Assembly: GCA_030278955.1 (NCBI GenBank)
Contig: JAOANR010000014.1
Location: 12,340,068-12,404,067 of the forward strand
Length of the DNA stretch: 64,000 nucleotides
Source: Hygrophila difformis
Lineage: Eukaryota; Streptophyta; Magnoliopsida; Lamiales; Acanthaceae
Direction of reading: 5' to 3'
Shown here: piece after piece, positions 10,430 through 21,029 of the stretch
Position numbering within the stretch: position 1 is the first letter of the stretch
Layout: every line of letters begins with the position of its first letter
Notes under the pieces: model-generated
Told to the model about the DNA's origin: nothing
The model's input: the letters and a program-made list of their open reading frames with translations, nothing else
Databases searched by the model: none
Made by a program: the position numbers and the translations under genes

Positions 10430-10560
10430 TCATTTAAATTTCGTCACAAATATTTTGGGAAGAAACAATTTCGTTGGCTATTGTAATGGAATTTCCGACA
10501 AAATAATTCCGTTGCAAAGCTTGTAAAGGAATTTCTAAGGGAAATTATAAATATCAACCT
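10430..10560. repeat. CACTA-like subterminal repeat fragment
   Basis: Contains 'ggaatttccgac' and 'aattccgttgc' words in opposite orientations, as at 11335-11600. No CACTA terminus is visible at this position. Confidence 0.35.
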
Positions 10561-10659
10561 TTTGCACGTATTGAATTCTTGCAGAAGAGGAGGCCGAACC
10601 CTTGTCGTCATTGAATGTGAAGTCACACGCAATGCCGCTGTGCCAACTAAACCTTTCAT

Positions 10660-10748
10660 GGTTTCTTCTTCTTCTTCTTCTCCTTCTTCTTCTTCTTATT
10701 CTCTGTTTTGTTTTTTTTGTTTTTGTTTTTTTTTTTTTTTTTTTTTAA
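10660..10748. repeat. (TTC)n and poly(T) low-complexity tract
   Basis: TTC/TTCT-rich run grading into an uninterrupted run of T ending at 10746. Confidence 0.9.
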
Positions 10749-10791
10749 ATACATGAGAAAGAAACCGGTACAATAGATAGCTACTTACGCT

Positions 10792-10807
10792 AAACCCTAA
10801 ACCCTAA
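10792..10807. repeat. Plant telobox (AAACCCTAA type)
   Basis: Two CCCTAAA-type units abut the TA target of the MITE at 10810. Teloboxes occur in plant promoters and as short interstitial telomeric repeats. No gene starts nearby. Confidence 0.6.
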
Positions 10808-10809
10808 TA

Positions 10810-11071
10810 CTCCCTCTGTCCCAGCCATCTTGTCCTATTTGACTTTTTGCGTTGTTTATTATTTAACTTTGACTCAGTTTTATTGCAAGTAGACATTTGG
10901 AAAAAAAAATTTAATCAAACTGGATTTTGTTAGAATCGTATGATCATGTAGTTTTAGAATATATATTTACATGATTTTTTGTTGTACATATTTTGAGATA
11001 TTACCGATTGAAAAAGTGAATTGAATTATGTACAGAAATCAAACAAGAAAAGTTAAAGGAAATAGATAGAG
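10810..11071. mobile_element. Stowaway-type MITE, ~262 bp
   Basis: Starts ctccctctgtccc, ends in a degenerate 'aatagatagag', flanked by TA at 10808-10809 and 11072-11073. Confidence 0.7.
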
Positions 11072-11334
11072 TAAAAACTAATGGTTACATCAAGCGAAAA
11101 AGCTCCTGAAGCATCATTTAAAAGTGACGGAACAATATCATCAGGCAGGAAGGCCTACGCCCGGCAATCAAGATTCCAAGACCTCGGACGGATTGTTGTT
11201 TAAGCATTCTTCATTTTGAATACGGCAAACAACCCACAAAATATTAATGAAAAGCAAGCCTTTACACTTAACTATTTGTTCCAACCAAAGCGTTGGTTTG
11301 ATGGCAGTAGGTGGAAAAAAATGATGAAATCAGA

Positions 11335-11990
11335 AGGTACACCAGAGACGAATTGCTACTTAAATTGTAATGGAAATATATTTTGTCGCAAAAAGTATTA
11401 TTTCAAATAGCAACGGAAAAAAATCTTTTAAAAAATTCACATCTTAAATCGTGACAGAAATTTATAGTTCGCAAATTCAATGTCAATTTGAGACGTAATT
11501 ATATTTTGTTGCAAAAAATGTTTCAAACATCAACGGAAAATTATGTTCCAAATCTTCGTCTCAAATTGCAACAAAAAGTTATTCGGCTGCAAAGTCCGTA
11601 TCCGTTTAAGGCAGAAATATATTCTATCTCGAGCAGATTTGAATCCTAGTTGGGATGTCTAGATTTGAATTATTACCTATATTAGTTTGATTTTTTATTC
11701 TAAAATCTTTATTCCTTGCTCTTGGTTTGCTCAATACATGTAGTTGATGTCTTGATGAGATATGGCCAATTTCACATCTAAGGTTTTTTGTTTTGCTTAT
11801 GCACTAAAAAAGGATTAAGAAAACAACTTGAGTAAACAGATTTTGCACTAATAGAAAGAATTTCGGATCCATTTGCTAAAGTTGTTGTAGCTAACGAATT
11901 TCGACAGCTAAAATTGTGGTCGTGAACGAATTTCGGTCACTAACCTTTTTAGGAACCGAATTTTGTCATTTTTTTCGATCGTTAAAACAT
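11335..11990. repeat. CACTA-like repeat cluster
   Basis: Alternating 'attttgtcgcaaaaa', 'caacggaaa' and 'cgtctcaaattgcaac' words (11345-11600) are typical CACTA subterminal repeats. At 11846 a CACTAATAGAAAG end is followed by direct repeats of 'cgaatttcg' (11870-11960), as in a CACTA 5' end. The two parts may be ends of different elements. Confidence 0.45.
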
Positions 11991-13686
11991 AAAAGAATTG
12001 AAAAGGGATTCGTGTTATTCAAACAAAACCAAAACAATTCAATTAAAAGGTGATGACTCTGAGAGGATATAATCACATCACAATATTTCATTGAATAGGG
12101 GAACAATGTATAACTAAATTGTTGTTGCCACTTGCCAAACACACCAAACTAAACGGTTAACTAGGAAAATCTGGGTACCCCAACACCTTCATAACTTCTT
12201 CCTAATTCATTACTTCCACCTTGGGAACATATTTTAAATTTTGGTAGGATTATATCGCATAAGATCATGAGATCCTACGACTAAGATCGGATCGAGATCG
12301 AGATCCTACTAATTTCAAGATCCTAGAAAGATTTGAATCATTTTTAAGAGGCGTAATTGTAAAATAGTAAGATCTTAAGATCAAAATCGAGATCTTGATA
12401 CTATGTGTAAAAAAACAGAGTTGGTATTTAATGACCGTTGTATCGTAAAAATATTTGGGGAAAAGAAGCTTTACTGGAATAGCAATGAAGCTAAAAGGAA
12501 TTCGAAAAGGCGGTTGCTATATACACACAAGAAATCTTATGGGCAGGCAAGTCACTAATCAAATTCCCAATATATACTTACTGTTAAATGATATTATTAG
12601 GGACACCATTTTAAATATAAGGGGCACCCATTTTCTTCTTCATCTTCTTCTAAACCGTAACTCTTTAACTCCATTACAACCAAATACAAAGAACAAGGAA
12701 ATTGGATTGAGCAATAAACCATCCAAAAAGATGGTTACCAAGCTATTATGGTGAACAATGAAGAGTTTTCCCATTTTTTTCGAGTTTCATGCATCTAAGT
12801 AAGAGGGGCTGACTCTAAATATTTTGTATTCACTCTCTCCCCATCCAGTCCTTCGTTTGTCGTAGCTTCACAAACATACTATATATTGTTACAGTGGACG
12901 ACCAGAGATGGTTGTTTCTGACTGAATGATAAAATATTTACCGGACAACGGTGGCCGTTTCTACTGTCGTTGCTCTTAAATTTCATGTCCTAATATTTAC
13001 TTTCATGTCCTAATATTTACTTTCATGTCGTGATCAATTTAGAGAACATTTCCCTCAGTCCAGTTTTGGTGCAGACTTTAATCTGAACTGCATATGCGTG
13101 GCAAAGATTGTGATGTCTACTTTTATTTTTGTGATGTGTTTATATCATTATTATATAAAACTAAAAACTTCCAATATATAAATATATGCATCACAAAAAT
13201 ATTCTCTGACATCACAAATTTTATAGCACATCACAAAAACTCTCCCTTCCACACAACATTATCTGCAGTCTGCACAGGAGTTGTTCCCCATTTCCCTAGT
13301 TCTTTGTTTCCTTTCTAATGAAAAAATTCAATTGACATAATTTGGTCAACAAAATAGAATACCACAATGAAAGAGCACAACAACAACGACAATGATATCA
13401 AAGTGTTGGGACAAAAAACAAGATAACAGCTGCACTGGTACACCTTTACACCGAGACAACAATATTTATACACATTAAACAAACCCGAAGAATTTATTTC
13501 AGTTTGGTGCAGGTGAATGAATGGCATTTTCAAGCTGGTTGGGAACTTTTTTAGTATTGTCATTGAGAAATTGGTAGATTGTATATGTAGTACAAGAAGC
13601 GACCGATAGTGGCTTTTTGTCACAACAGTGGCTTTTTGTCACAACACACAAACGGCCGTGGGTGGCCGTTTGTTGTTAATTTTGCA
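11991..13686. other. Non-coding region with small tandem duplications
   Basis: No convincing gene. Visible structure: a 20-bp tandem pair at 12981-13020 (tttcatgtcctaatatttac), a 19-bp tandem pair at 13608-13645 (agtggctttttgtcacaac) and a GGCCGT-rich imperfect palindrome at 13650-13670. 'acggtggccgttt' near 12943 echoes the latter, so 12.9-13.7 kb may be one decayed DNA transposon. Confidence 0.4.
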
Positions 13687-14027
13687 GGGAAAAAAGCCAA
13701 AACCATCCCACAACTTTCGTGTGTTTCTCAAATAGTCTCATAGTTATGCACTTCACTTAATCCATCCAATATGTTTGCTAATCATCGCCCAAATGATCCC
13801 ATCCGAGGTTAATGATCTCACGGGCTGACATGTCGCAAGGATTAAGGGGTTAATTATGGGACCATTTGAGAAAAGGACGAAAGTTGTGGAATAATTTACC
13901 CATTATCCTCGCAATTAACCTCCGATTGGATCATTTGGGTGAGGATTAGCAAACATATTGGATGGATTAAGTGAAGTGCACAATTATGAGACCATTTGAG
14001 AAACACACGAAAGTTGTGGGATGATTT
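13687..14027. mobile_element. Foldback MULE-type MITE, two ~140-bp arms
   Basis: The left arm (about 13690-13830) is almost the exact reverse complement of the right arm (about 13890-14027); shared words include 'cccacaactttcgtgtg', 'cacttcacttaatccatcc' and 'aatatgtttgctaatc'. The arms align with the terminal inverted repeats of the autonomous-type MULE at 51971-55933 (for example 'taatccatcc...atgtttgctaatc' against 'taatcaatcc...atgtttcctaatc'), so this is a non-autonomous relative reduced to its TIRs. A flanking 'ttttgcag' pair may be the target duplication. Confidence 0.75.
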
Positions 14028-14039
14028 TGGCTTTTGCAG

Positions 14040-15470
14040 CAAAAACCATATTTTCTGGCTCCGGCATTCTTAACCCTTTACCAACCCAAATCAATGAAAC
14101 TCCAAACAGTAACTAAAACCAAAAAAATGCCTAACCAATCCAAACAAACATTCACGACTTTATATTGAAACAAGATGAAACCATTAAAATCAAAATACAA
14201 ACCCTAGCCAAGCATTACATCTTACATATGTGTTGGGAACCAGTTTTGAGTAAATGTGTTCACAACCGATGTCTGAACAAGTTAGTCAGACCCCCAACCT
14301 TGATCCTTATCCGACAAACTATTTATGGAAAGTGGAGCTGGCGGATCTGCATGGAAATACTCTCCAACGGCTAGCTGCATCCTGTCCGGATCGTGTTCAA
14401 GAAAGAAGAAAATAAAATATCTTACCTTAGAATGGATATTCTGATCACTTCAAATACACCGGCCAAGGAATGGACGAGTACGACTTCTGAATCATTTTCT
14501 GCCTTTTGTCATTGAGTTAATTGAAGTGAGTAAGAGCGTTTCTTCATCGTGTTCGAGATTACATTCATTCTGAAGGAATCATTCGATCAACACATCCTTG
14601 GGTGACTTGATCGAGATAGTGCTAGAGTGACTTTGATTGAGGGTGATGCAATCAATCAAAAGTTCCAAGGAGTCATCAACACACGAGCTTAAATGAAACA
14701 ACTCAAAGAGGAGGGTTTGCGAAAAGGTTTCGTCCAAGGGTGACTTGAAGGAGGAAGCCTTTGAGGAATTGAAGCAAAGTCGGGGAGACCTCACCAAAAC
14801 TAGCTAAAGTTTTGGTCCGACGATTCAACCCCTTGGAGATTGGAGTTGATTCACTATTATTTGGATCTTGGATCATGTTAAACACATAGTGAAATCTCCT
14901 GGATTGGTATCCCCCAAACGTAGGCTTAGTCCGAACTGGGTCAACAAATCTCTGAGTTTGTTTACCTTTATTTCAGTTTATTTATCTTCCGCTGCCTATT
15001 AACTTTAAACTGAATAACGCGTCCACGAAAGTTGTTTGAACTAGTTTACAGGACAAGTTCACATGTTATCTCTCTAAACGGACCTAACAATATGGTTGGA
15101 GAGTTGAGTGCAGGTTTGGAGTGGTTTTGGTTGGCAATGATATGGTTTTTATATGGGTACCCTAACACATTGTGTGATGCCCTCAACATGTTTCTTGTAA
15201 ATTGGGCATATTTCATTCGGGTGCCCGTAACATTCAATAATTTTTTTTATATTTTTGGGGTGGGTGCCCTTAATATTGATTTTTTTTTTTGATATTTTGT
15301 GTGTGCATATATCCGCGGCCATTTGAAATTATACTAGATTGATGGAAAAGAATTCAACGAAGGCTATAAGGAATGAAAAGGACTGAAATAAAGCTGGAAG
15401 GAATTGAAGTACAAGAATTAACTGAACATGAAACTGGTAGGAAATAACCCGCAGAAAGTGGTAGAATATA
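14040..15470. other. Non-coding; part resembles a Copia-type LTR end (about 14880-15060)
   Basis: The run with 'tttatcttccgctgcctatt' followed by 'aataacgcgtccacga' resembles the U5 end of long-LTR Copia elements. No PBS, second LTR or coding domain was found, so this is weak. Nothing else is supported. Confidence 0.3.
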
Positions 15471-15808
15471 CTACATCCGTCCCATTATTTATGTCTCACT
15501 TTCCTCTTTTGGACGACCCAACACTTTTGTCTCATTTCCATTTTAGCAAATAACTAAATATTAATCACTAAACATACCCACATCACATCACATTAATAAA
15601 TAAATATCATTAATGAATTCAAACCTACAACTATCACATCACATATAAATAAATTAATTAAAAATTCAAACTCATTACCGTCACATAACATAAATTACTA
15701 ATTTACCCCCACTTTAAACACTAATCTTCCCTACATTAAATACTAACTATTCTCACATAAAATACCGTGCCCGAAAGTTTTGGGATATAATAAGTGGGAC
15801 GGAGGGAG
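15471..15808. mobile_element. Stowaway-type MITE, ~338 bp
   Basis: Starts ctacatccgtcccattattt, ends aagtgggacggagggag, flanked by TA at 15469-15470 and 15809-15810. Strong inverted termini. Confidence 0.85.
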
Positions 15809-16249
15809 TAAATTGAAAACAAAAAGAAAATGATGGCGGCTATTTTGGAAAATGTGTTTGATATTCCTCTATTTTTGATGAGTCTCTATATTTACAGGCG
15901 AAGGTTCCAAACGTGGATCAACCACCTCTTTTTCGTGCCACGACCAAGCTTTCTCAGCTGCCTTAATTTATTGTGTAACTTTTCCCAACACCGCATTATG
16001 CCACGCTTCTATTTGACTGCGTAGGCTTCAAAACCACCATGCACAAGCCTACCAAAAACCCATTTTTTTTTATATATATATGCCAAAGTCTTCGAATCGC
16101 TACTCTAATTTTGTGTTAGATTTTGTCGTTTTTGTACCTCGAAAATTGTTGTGCTAAGTTAATGTATCTACCATGCCATTTAACAATTTCATTAAAGAAT
16201 TAAGTGGCAAAATGGACTGCATGCATTATTCGTGCAAGATACACTAGTC

Positions 16250-16640
16250 ACCTTAAAAATATTATCAACTACTGGTGGCCGGGGTCTTCATCTTGTTGGA
16301 TGGTATAAAGCTGCATTACCAAAGCATATGGGAGGATTTGGTATTGGCACTTGTCGGGATATGAATATCGCCTTGTTAGGTAAATGCTTCATGGATTTAC
16401 GGGCGCAAAAAGCCAAGCCGTGGGTGAAAGTTTTCTGTCAGAAATATGGCGTCACTAATCATATTTTTCAACAACTCCCGGTTGCTTCATCTCTATACCA
16501 AGCTAAGGTCAAAGCAGGACCGTTTTTGGCCTCTAGAATCCGTATAAGGATTGGTAATGGAAATTGTAACTTCTGGTTTGCGCCATGGCTCAATAAGGGG
16601 GCAATTGGCTATGAAGCAAGGAAAATATGTGGAAAGAGCA
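16250..16640 (+). pseudogene. LINE post-RT domain fragment, out of order
   Basis: Encodes GWYKAALPKHMGGFGIGTCR... and a later FWFAPW block, paralogous to MGGLGVRNYRTMNLALLGKQ... and FWYAPW at 18436-18720. That region normally lies C-terminal to the reverse transcriptase, yet here it precedes it. It must come from a second LINE copy, by nested insertion or rearrangement. Confidence 0.75.
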
Positions 16641-18219
16641 TGAACTCTATAAAGATGTGGTGGCCGTGGGGTGTCAAAATGGAGGGGAGAACTTGACAGC
16701 CATCCTTCGGGAATTTCAGGAGAAATCAGCGGTGTTCAATCAAGAGGTGTTTGGCAATATTCGGGATCGCAAACGTAAGCTCAAAAATCGCTTACTCGGT
16801 GTTGAAAAGCGATTGGCTCGTGTTGATTCGGCCTGGCTTCGGAGGATTGAAGGCGAAATCCGCATGGAACTTTCTGATGTGCTCATGCAGGAAGAACTTC
16901 GGTGGCAGCAAAAGTCCCGGGATCGATGGGTGAGAGAGGGCGACCGGAATACTCAATACTTCCACGCCCGTACTAAAATTCAACAGAAACAAAGAAAAAT
17001 CTTTAGCCTCTAGTTGACAGATGGATGCTGGGAGACTAATCAGGATATTCTTAAAAACCACGCCTTGGAATATTTTTCATCTATTTTCGCTGCTTCTGAA
17101 ACAGCTAAGGAAGGGGATGATCTTCCGCCGCTACCCGCCATTTCAGACGTCCATAAACAAGCCCTTTGTGTGCCAGTTACTGTGGATGAGGTGGAATCAG
17201 CTTCAAAATCGATGAGATCTTTACCTGCCCCCGGCCCGGATGGGTTTCCCGCAGCCTTCTATAAAGATTGTTGGGAACTTCTCCATCATCCAATATCTAA
17301 ATTGGTCATGGATGCTGTGACATCCAAGTGTATTCCGGAAGGCCTGGCGCACGCCTTTCTTTGTCTTCTTCCCAAAGTTGAAGTCCCAAGCTATCTCAAG
17401 CAATATCGGCCATTGACCTTATGTAATGTCTAATTTAAACTTATCACCAAGATCCTAGTTCGTCGTCTCCGTCCTATTTTATGTGATGTTATTGGCCCTT
17501 TTCAGTCGGCATTTCTCCCGGGGAGGGGGACATCCGATAATGCCATCCTGCTTCAAGAAATTATTTCTACCATTGAAAGCCCATGTGCTACTAGCAAGGC
17601 AGTCGTACTTAAAATTGATCTGGCCAAAGCTTTTGACATGGTTAGTTGGGAATTCTTGGAGAAATGTTTGGTGGATCTGGACATCCCCACTAATTGCAGA
17701 GAGTTGATTATGGCTTGTGTATCCTCTTCTAGCTTTTCTATTTTATGGAATGGCTCACCCTTGGGACACATTAAGGCCGGTCGTGGGCTTCGTCAGGGAG
17801 ATCCTTTGTCCCCCTACTTATTTGTGATCGTGATGGAGAAACTCTCTCACACAATCATTGAGGCCGTGAATTTGGGAAGTTGGAAACCATTGCGATTATG
17901 TCCTGGTGGTATAGCAATATCCCATTTAATGTTTGTTGATGATTTAATATTCTGTGCAGAATTGAATGAAGATAGTATTCGATCTATGGCATCGGTCCTT
18001 GCTCGTTTTGGAACCCGATCTGGCTTGCTCATGAACCCATCCAAATTCGAGGCTCTCTGTTCACCTCATGCGCTGCCTAGTGACCTTGCTTTGATGGAAA
18101 ACTTGCTTGGCGTGCGGGTGGCAGAAAACCTGGGATGTTATTTAGGCTTCCCGACTGTGTATGGGCGAATTAAACTCTCCCATTTTGATAGTTTAATTGA
18201 AAAAATTCAATGTCGCTAA
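16627..18219 (+). pseudogene. LINE reverse transcriptase (broken)
   Basis: In two main frames: an N-terminal helix-rich region with WVREGDRNTQYFH (about 16930-16970), a LPAPGPDGFPAAFYK motif (17222-17266), LPKVEVPSYLKQYRPLTLCNV then a stop at 17431, FQSAFLPGRGTSDNAILLQE (about 17500-17560), KIDLAKAFDMVSW (about 17610-17650), LRQGDPLSPYLF (17790-17825) and the catalytic box FVDD (about 17935). These are standard LINE RT blocks in the right order. Stops at 17011 and 17431 disrupt it. Confidence 0.9.
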
Positions 18220-18229
18220 AACGCTTGGT

Positions 18230-19892
18230 CTTCTTTCCTCTTGAATAGGGCGGGGCGTATTACACTTGCCCGAGCCGTCCTCAATTCTTTGCCGGTTTAT
18301 ATGATGCAGGTTACATGCTTCTTATCGGAGTATGTAACCAGATTAATAAGATTGTTCGGCGTTGGATTTGGAAATGGGCCGATGACCAAGGATTGCATTT
18401 GATTAACTGGGAGGTTGTGACACGGCCTCGCAAATTTGGGAGGTCTTGGAGTGCGGAATTATAGGACCATGAACCTGGCGCTACTTGGTAAGCAACTCTG
18501 GAACTTCCGTACTGATTTTAATAAATTATGGGTTTCAGTATTGCGTGAGAAATACGGGGTGGCGGATGGACACCTCCCGAGGGATCACTACCGTGGCTCT
18601 AAGATTTGGAAGTCCTTGGTGAAGGTTAGCAACATTTTTTATAATGCTTATGGTGTCCGATTGGGTGATGGTTCTTGCTCCTTTTGGTATGCCCCTTGGT
18701 GGGGGGGCAAGTGTTTGGCGGACCAGGTTCCCTTTGTTGATGTTCACGATCTCAATTTATGTGTTAAAGATGTGGCGGTGGATGGGAAATGGCACCTGCA
18801 TAAGATTTATTCTTGGTTATCTGATGAGTTAAGACAACAAATTGAAGAGGCCCCGGCTCCTTACCTAAATGTTGACACCCCCGGATCTCTTGCACTGGAG
18901 AGGCGACATCTCTGGAATTTATAGCGTATGTTGAGGGTACAAATGGTTAAGTGCTAGTGACAATCTGGAACACGGTTGGTCATGGATTTGGAAAAGTAAC
19001 ATCCCGGAAAAAATTGGAGTACTATTATGGCTTATAGGCCATGGCCCCCTTCCGTGCAACGACTTGAGGCATAGAAAGGGGACTTGCGGCTTCTCAATTG
19101 TGTACTATATGTGGGATGGTTTGGAGATTAATATTAGCAGGCATTGGTTACACTGGGCTTGGCTCACTTGGGGCTCGCGGTTTCTTTCCTTGCTATGGGT
19201 GGTTTGGTGCCAACGTAATGCAAGGATCGTTCGTGATGACGGGCTTGCCAGGGATCATATTCTGGCGACAGCTGCTCGGCTCCAATACCACATGGAGCAT
19301 GGTGCGTCCCAGCGTAGGGATAAGGCGGCTCCAATACCACATGGAGCGTGGTGCGTCCCAGCGTAGGGATAAGGAAGTCAGATTCATCCGATGGATTGAG
19401 GAGGATTCGAGTGGCCAAGTCTTGCACATAGATGGTTGCATGTTGGAGAATCCTTGGCGCTCTGGATACGGCACTGTGCTTAGGGACAACAGGGGGCAAT
19501 GGATTGGGGTTTGCAGTGGGTCCTCCGACAAGCTCAACATTCTGGAAGTTCGAATTAAATACCCTGCAGCTCGGCTTGATGTTAGCAGGTCAACTTGGTG
19601 TGGTTCTGTCGGCATGCTACATTGATTCTCTTGAGTTGTTCCGTCTTGTGGTAGGGATTGCAATTCCTCGCCATTGCCTTTGGCCTTCAAGGAAGTTCGG
19701 AGTTTGATTGGTTCTATGGATGGCTGTGTTATCAGACATGTGTGCCGAGAAGGCAATCAAGTAGCCGATGGCCTTGCTCGGAAGGCGGCTCGATCTGAAG
19801 ACTTCTACACTACTTGGGTGTTTCCTCCCGACGAGATTGACGATTTCCTTGCGAATGATGCTTGCGGCACTGTTTATGCTCGCTTGAGTTAG
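18230..19892 (+). pseudogene. LINE C-terminal region with RNase H-like domain (broken)
   Basis: Includes NRAGRITLARAVLNSLPVY (about 18243-18300), the MGGLGVRN block (18436), the zinc-binding region remnant, an RNase H-like start (HIDGCMLENPW..GYGTVLRDNRGQWIG, about 19423-19500) and a C-terminal block NQVADGLARKA (about 19757-19790). Several frameshifts occur, one of them the 49-bp duplication at 19278-19375. Confidence 0.8.
19278..19375 (+). repeat. 49-bp tandem duplication in the LINE
   Basis: Units start at 19278 and 19327 (ggctccaataccacatggag), nearly identical. Because 49 is not a multiple of three, the duplication shifts the reading frame. Confidence 0.9.
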
Positions 19893-19938
19893 TTTTATTT
19901 TTTCCTCTTTGTATTTCGCTCGCCTTTTCAGGCTGTTT

Positions 19939-19983
<45 letters not shown>

Positions 19984-19994
19984 GCCCATATATT

Positions 19995-20230
19995 TGGGAG
20001 TATTTGGCTAATTTTTTTTTAATTAGCTCATTTGTAAGATAAAATAATTTTTTTTAATCAGACAAATAGTTTAAGATAGTGTCCAATTAGTTATTTTTAA
20101 TCCACTTCAAGATGTAGAATTTTGAATAGACAAAAAATTGGTCTCATAATATTTTCATTGTCAATTAATTGTTTATTTAAATTTTGATTAATTTATTACC
20201 AAACAATTAGTTAACAACCAAACATGAGCA
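19995..20230. repeat. AT-rich MITE-like repeat with TTTGGTTG-type ends
   Basis: Left 'gagtatttggctaatttt' and right 'attagttaacaaccaaaca' form an imperfect inverted pair. The family is unknown. Confidence 0.4.
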
Positions 20231-20260
20231 AAGTATTTTGGCAAAAGACTCCCAAATCCC

Positions 20261-20995
20261 TAGGGGTGTTAATGAGCCAGGGTAGTTCGCGAACAGTTCG
20301 AGCTCGGTTCGGTCAAAGTTCGGTCAAAATTCGACTCGAATAGGCTCGACTCGAGTTCGAGTTCGACTCGAATAATTTACAAACCAAGCCGAACACCTCT
20401 GAGTTCGGGTCGAAAAGCTCGCGAACAGTCTCGTGTTCTATTAACTTATAATACAAATCTTATACAATACATGTCTTTTGAAATGTATTGTACTAATACT
20501 ATATTTGTTTAGACTTTAAAATAAATAAAATAAATTTAGAGTCTATGACTATTTTTCCGACATGTCTACCCTATGCAATTAATGCATCTCCTTTTAAAGG
20601 AGTGTGAAATGAAAGAAGTATTTATTTATTAGTAAATATATTTATTTTTATACATATATATTTATTTATTAGCAAATATAGAGGTTATATAAAACATTAA
20701 AGGTTAAAGTGTGTCTGGATCAAATATGACATAATTTATTGGGATAGATGGAATAATTTTTAAATTATAAATATATTTTTAAAATTATTTAAATATATAG
20801 ATTAAATAAATATACATAATTTATATGCAATATATATTAAATATATTTTTTTTATAAATTATGTGAAAATGAAAAATGAGACTGTTCAAGCTCGGCTCGA
20901 TTTCGTCAAAGCTCGGTCAACGCTCGGCTCGAATTCTTTCGACCTCAAGCCGAGCTCACCAGTGTTCGGTGTCAGTTCGGCTCGTTAACACCCTA
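20261..20995. mobile_element. hAT MITE, 735 bp, perfect 8-bp target duplication
   Basis: Left end taggggtgttaatgagcc and right end ggctcgttaacaccct(a) are inverted repeats. CAAATCCC occurs directly before (20253-20260) and after (20996-21003) the element, the 8-bp duplication expected of hAT transposition. Both subterminal regions are packed with 'gctcg/ttcg' words ('gttcgagctcggttcggtc'). It sits immediately upstream of the first exon of the EDA6-like gene. Confidence 0.9.
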
Positions 20996-21029
20996 CAAAT
21001 CCCAATTGCCAAATACAGCCCCCAATTTT

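Larger units (their letters stand above)
16250..19980 (+). mobile_element. Degenerate plant LINE (L1-type with RNase H), chimeric, poly(A) tail
   Basis: Plus-strand order: a stray C-terminal-domain fragment (16250-16640), a pre-RT region and reverse transcriptase (16627-18219), a post-RT domain (18436-18924), RNase H-like sequence (19380-19890), a short 3' UTR and 38 A residues (19943-19980). The 5' endonuclease part is missing. Many stops and frameshifts make it inactive. 15809-16250 holds no other supported feature. Confidence 0.85.
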
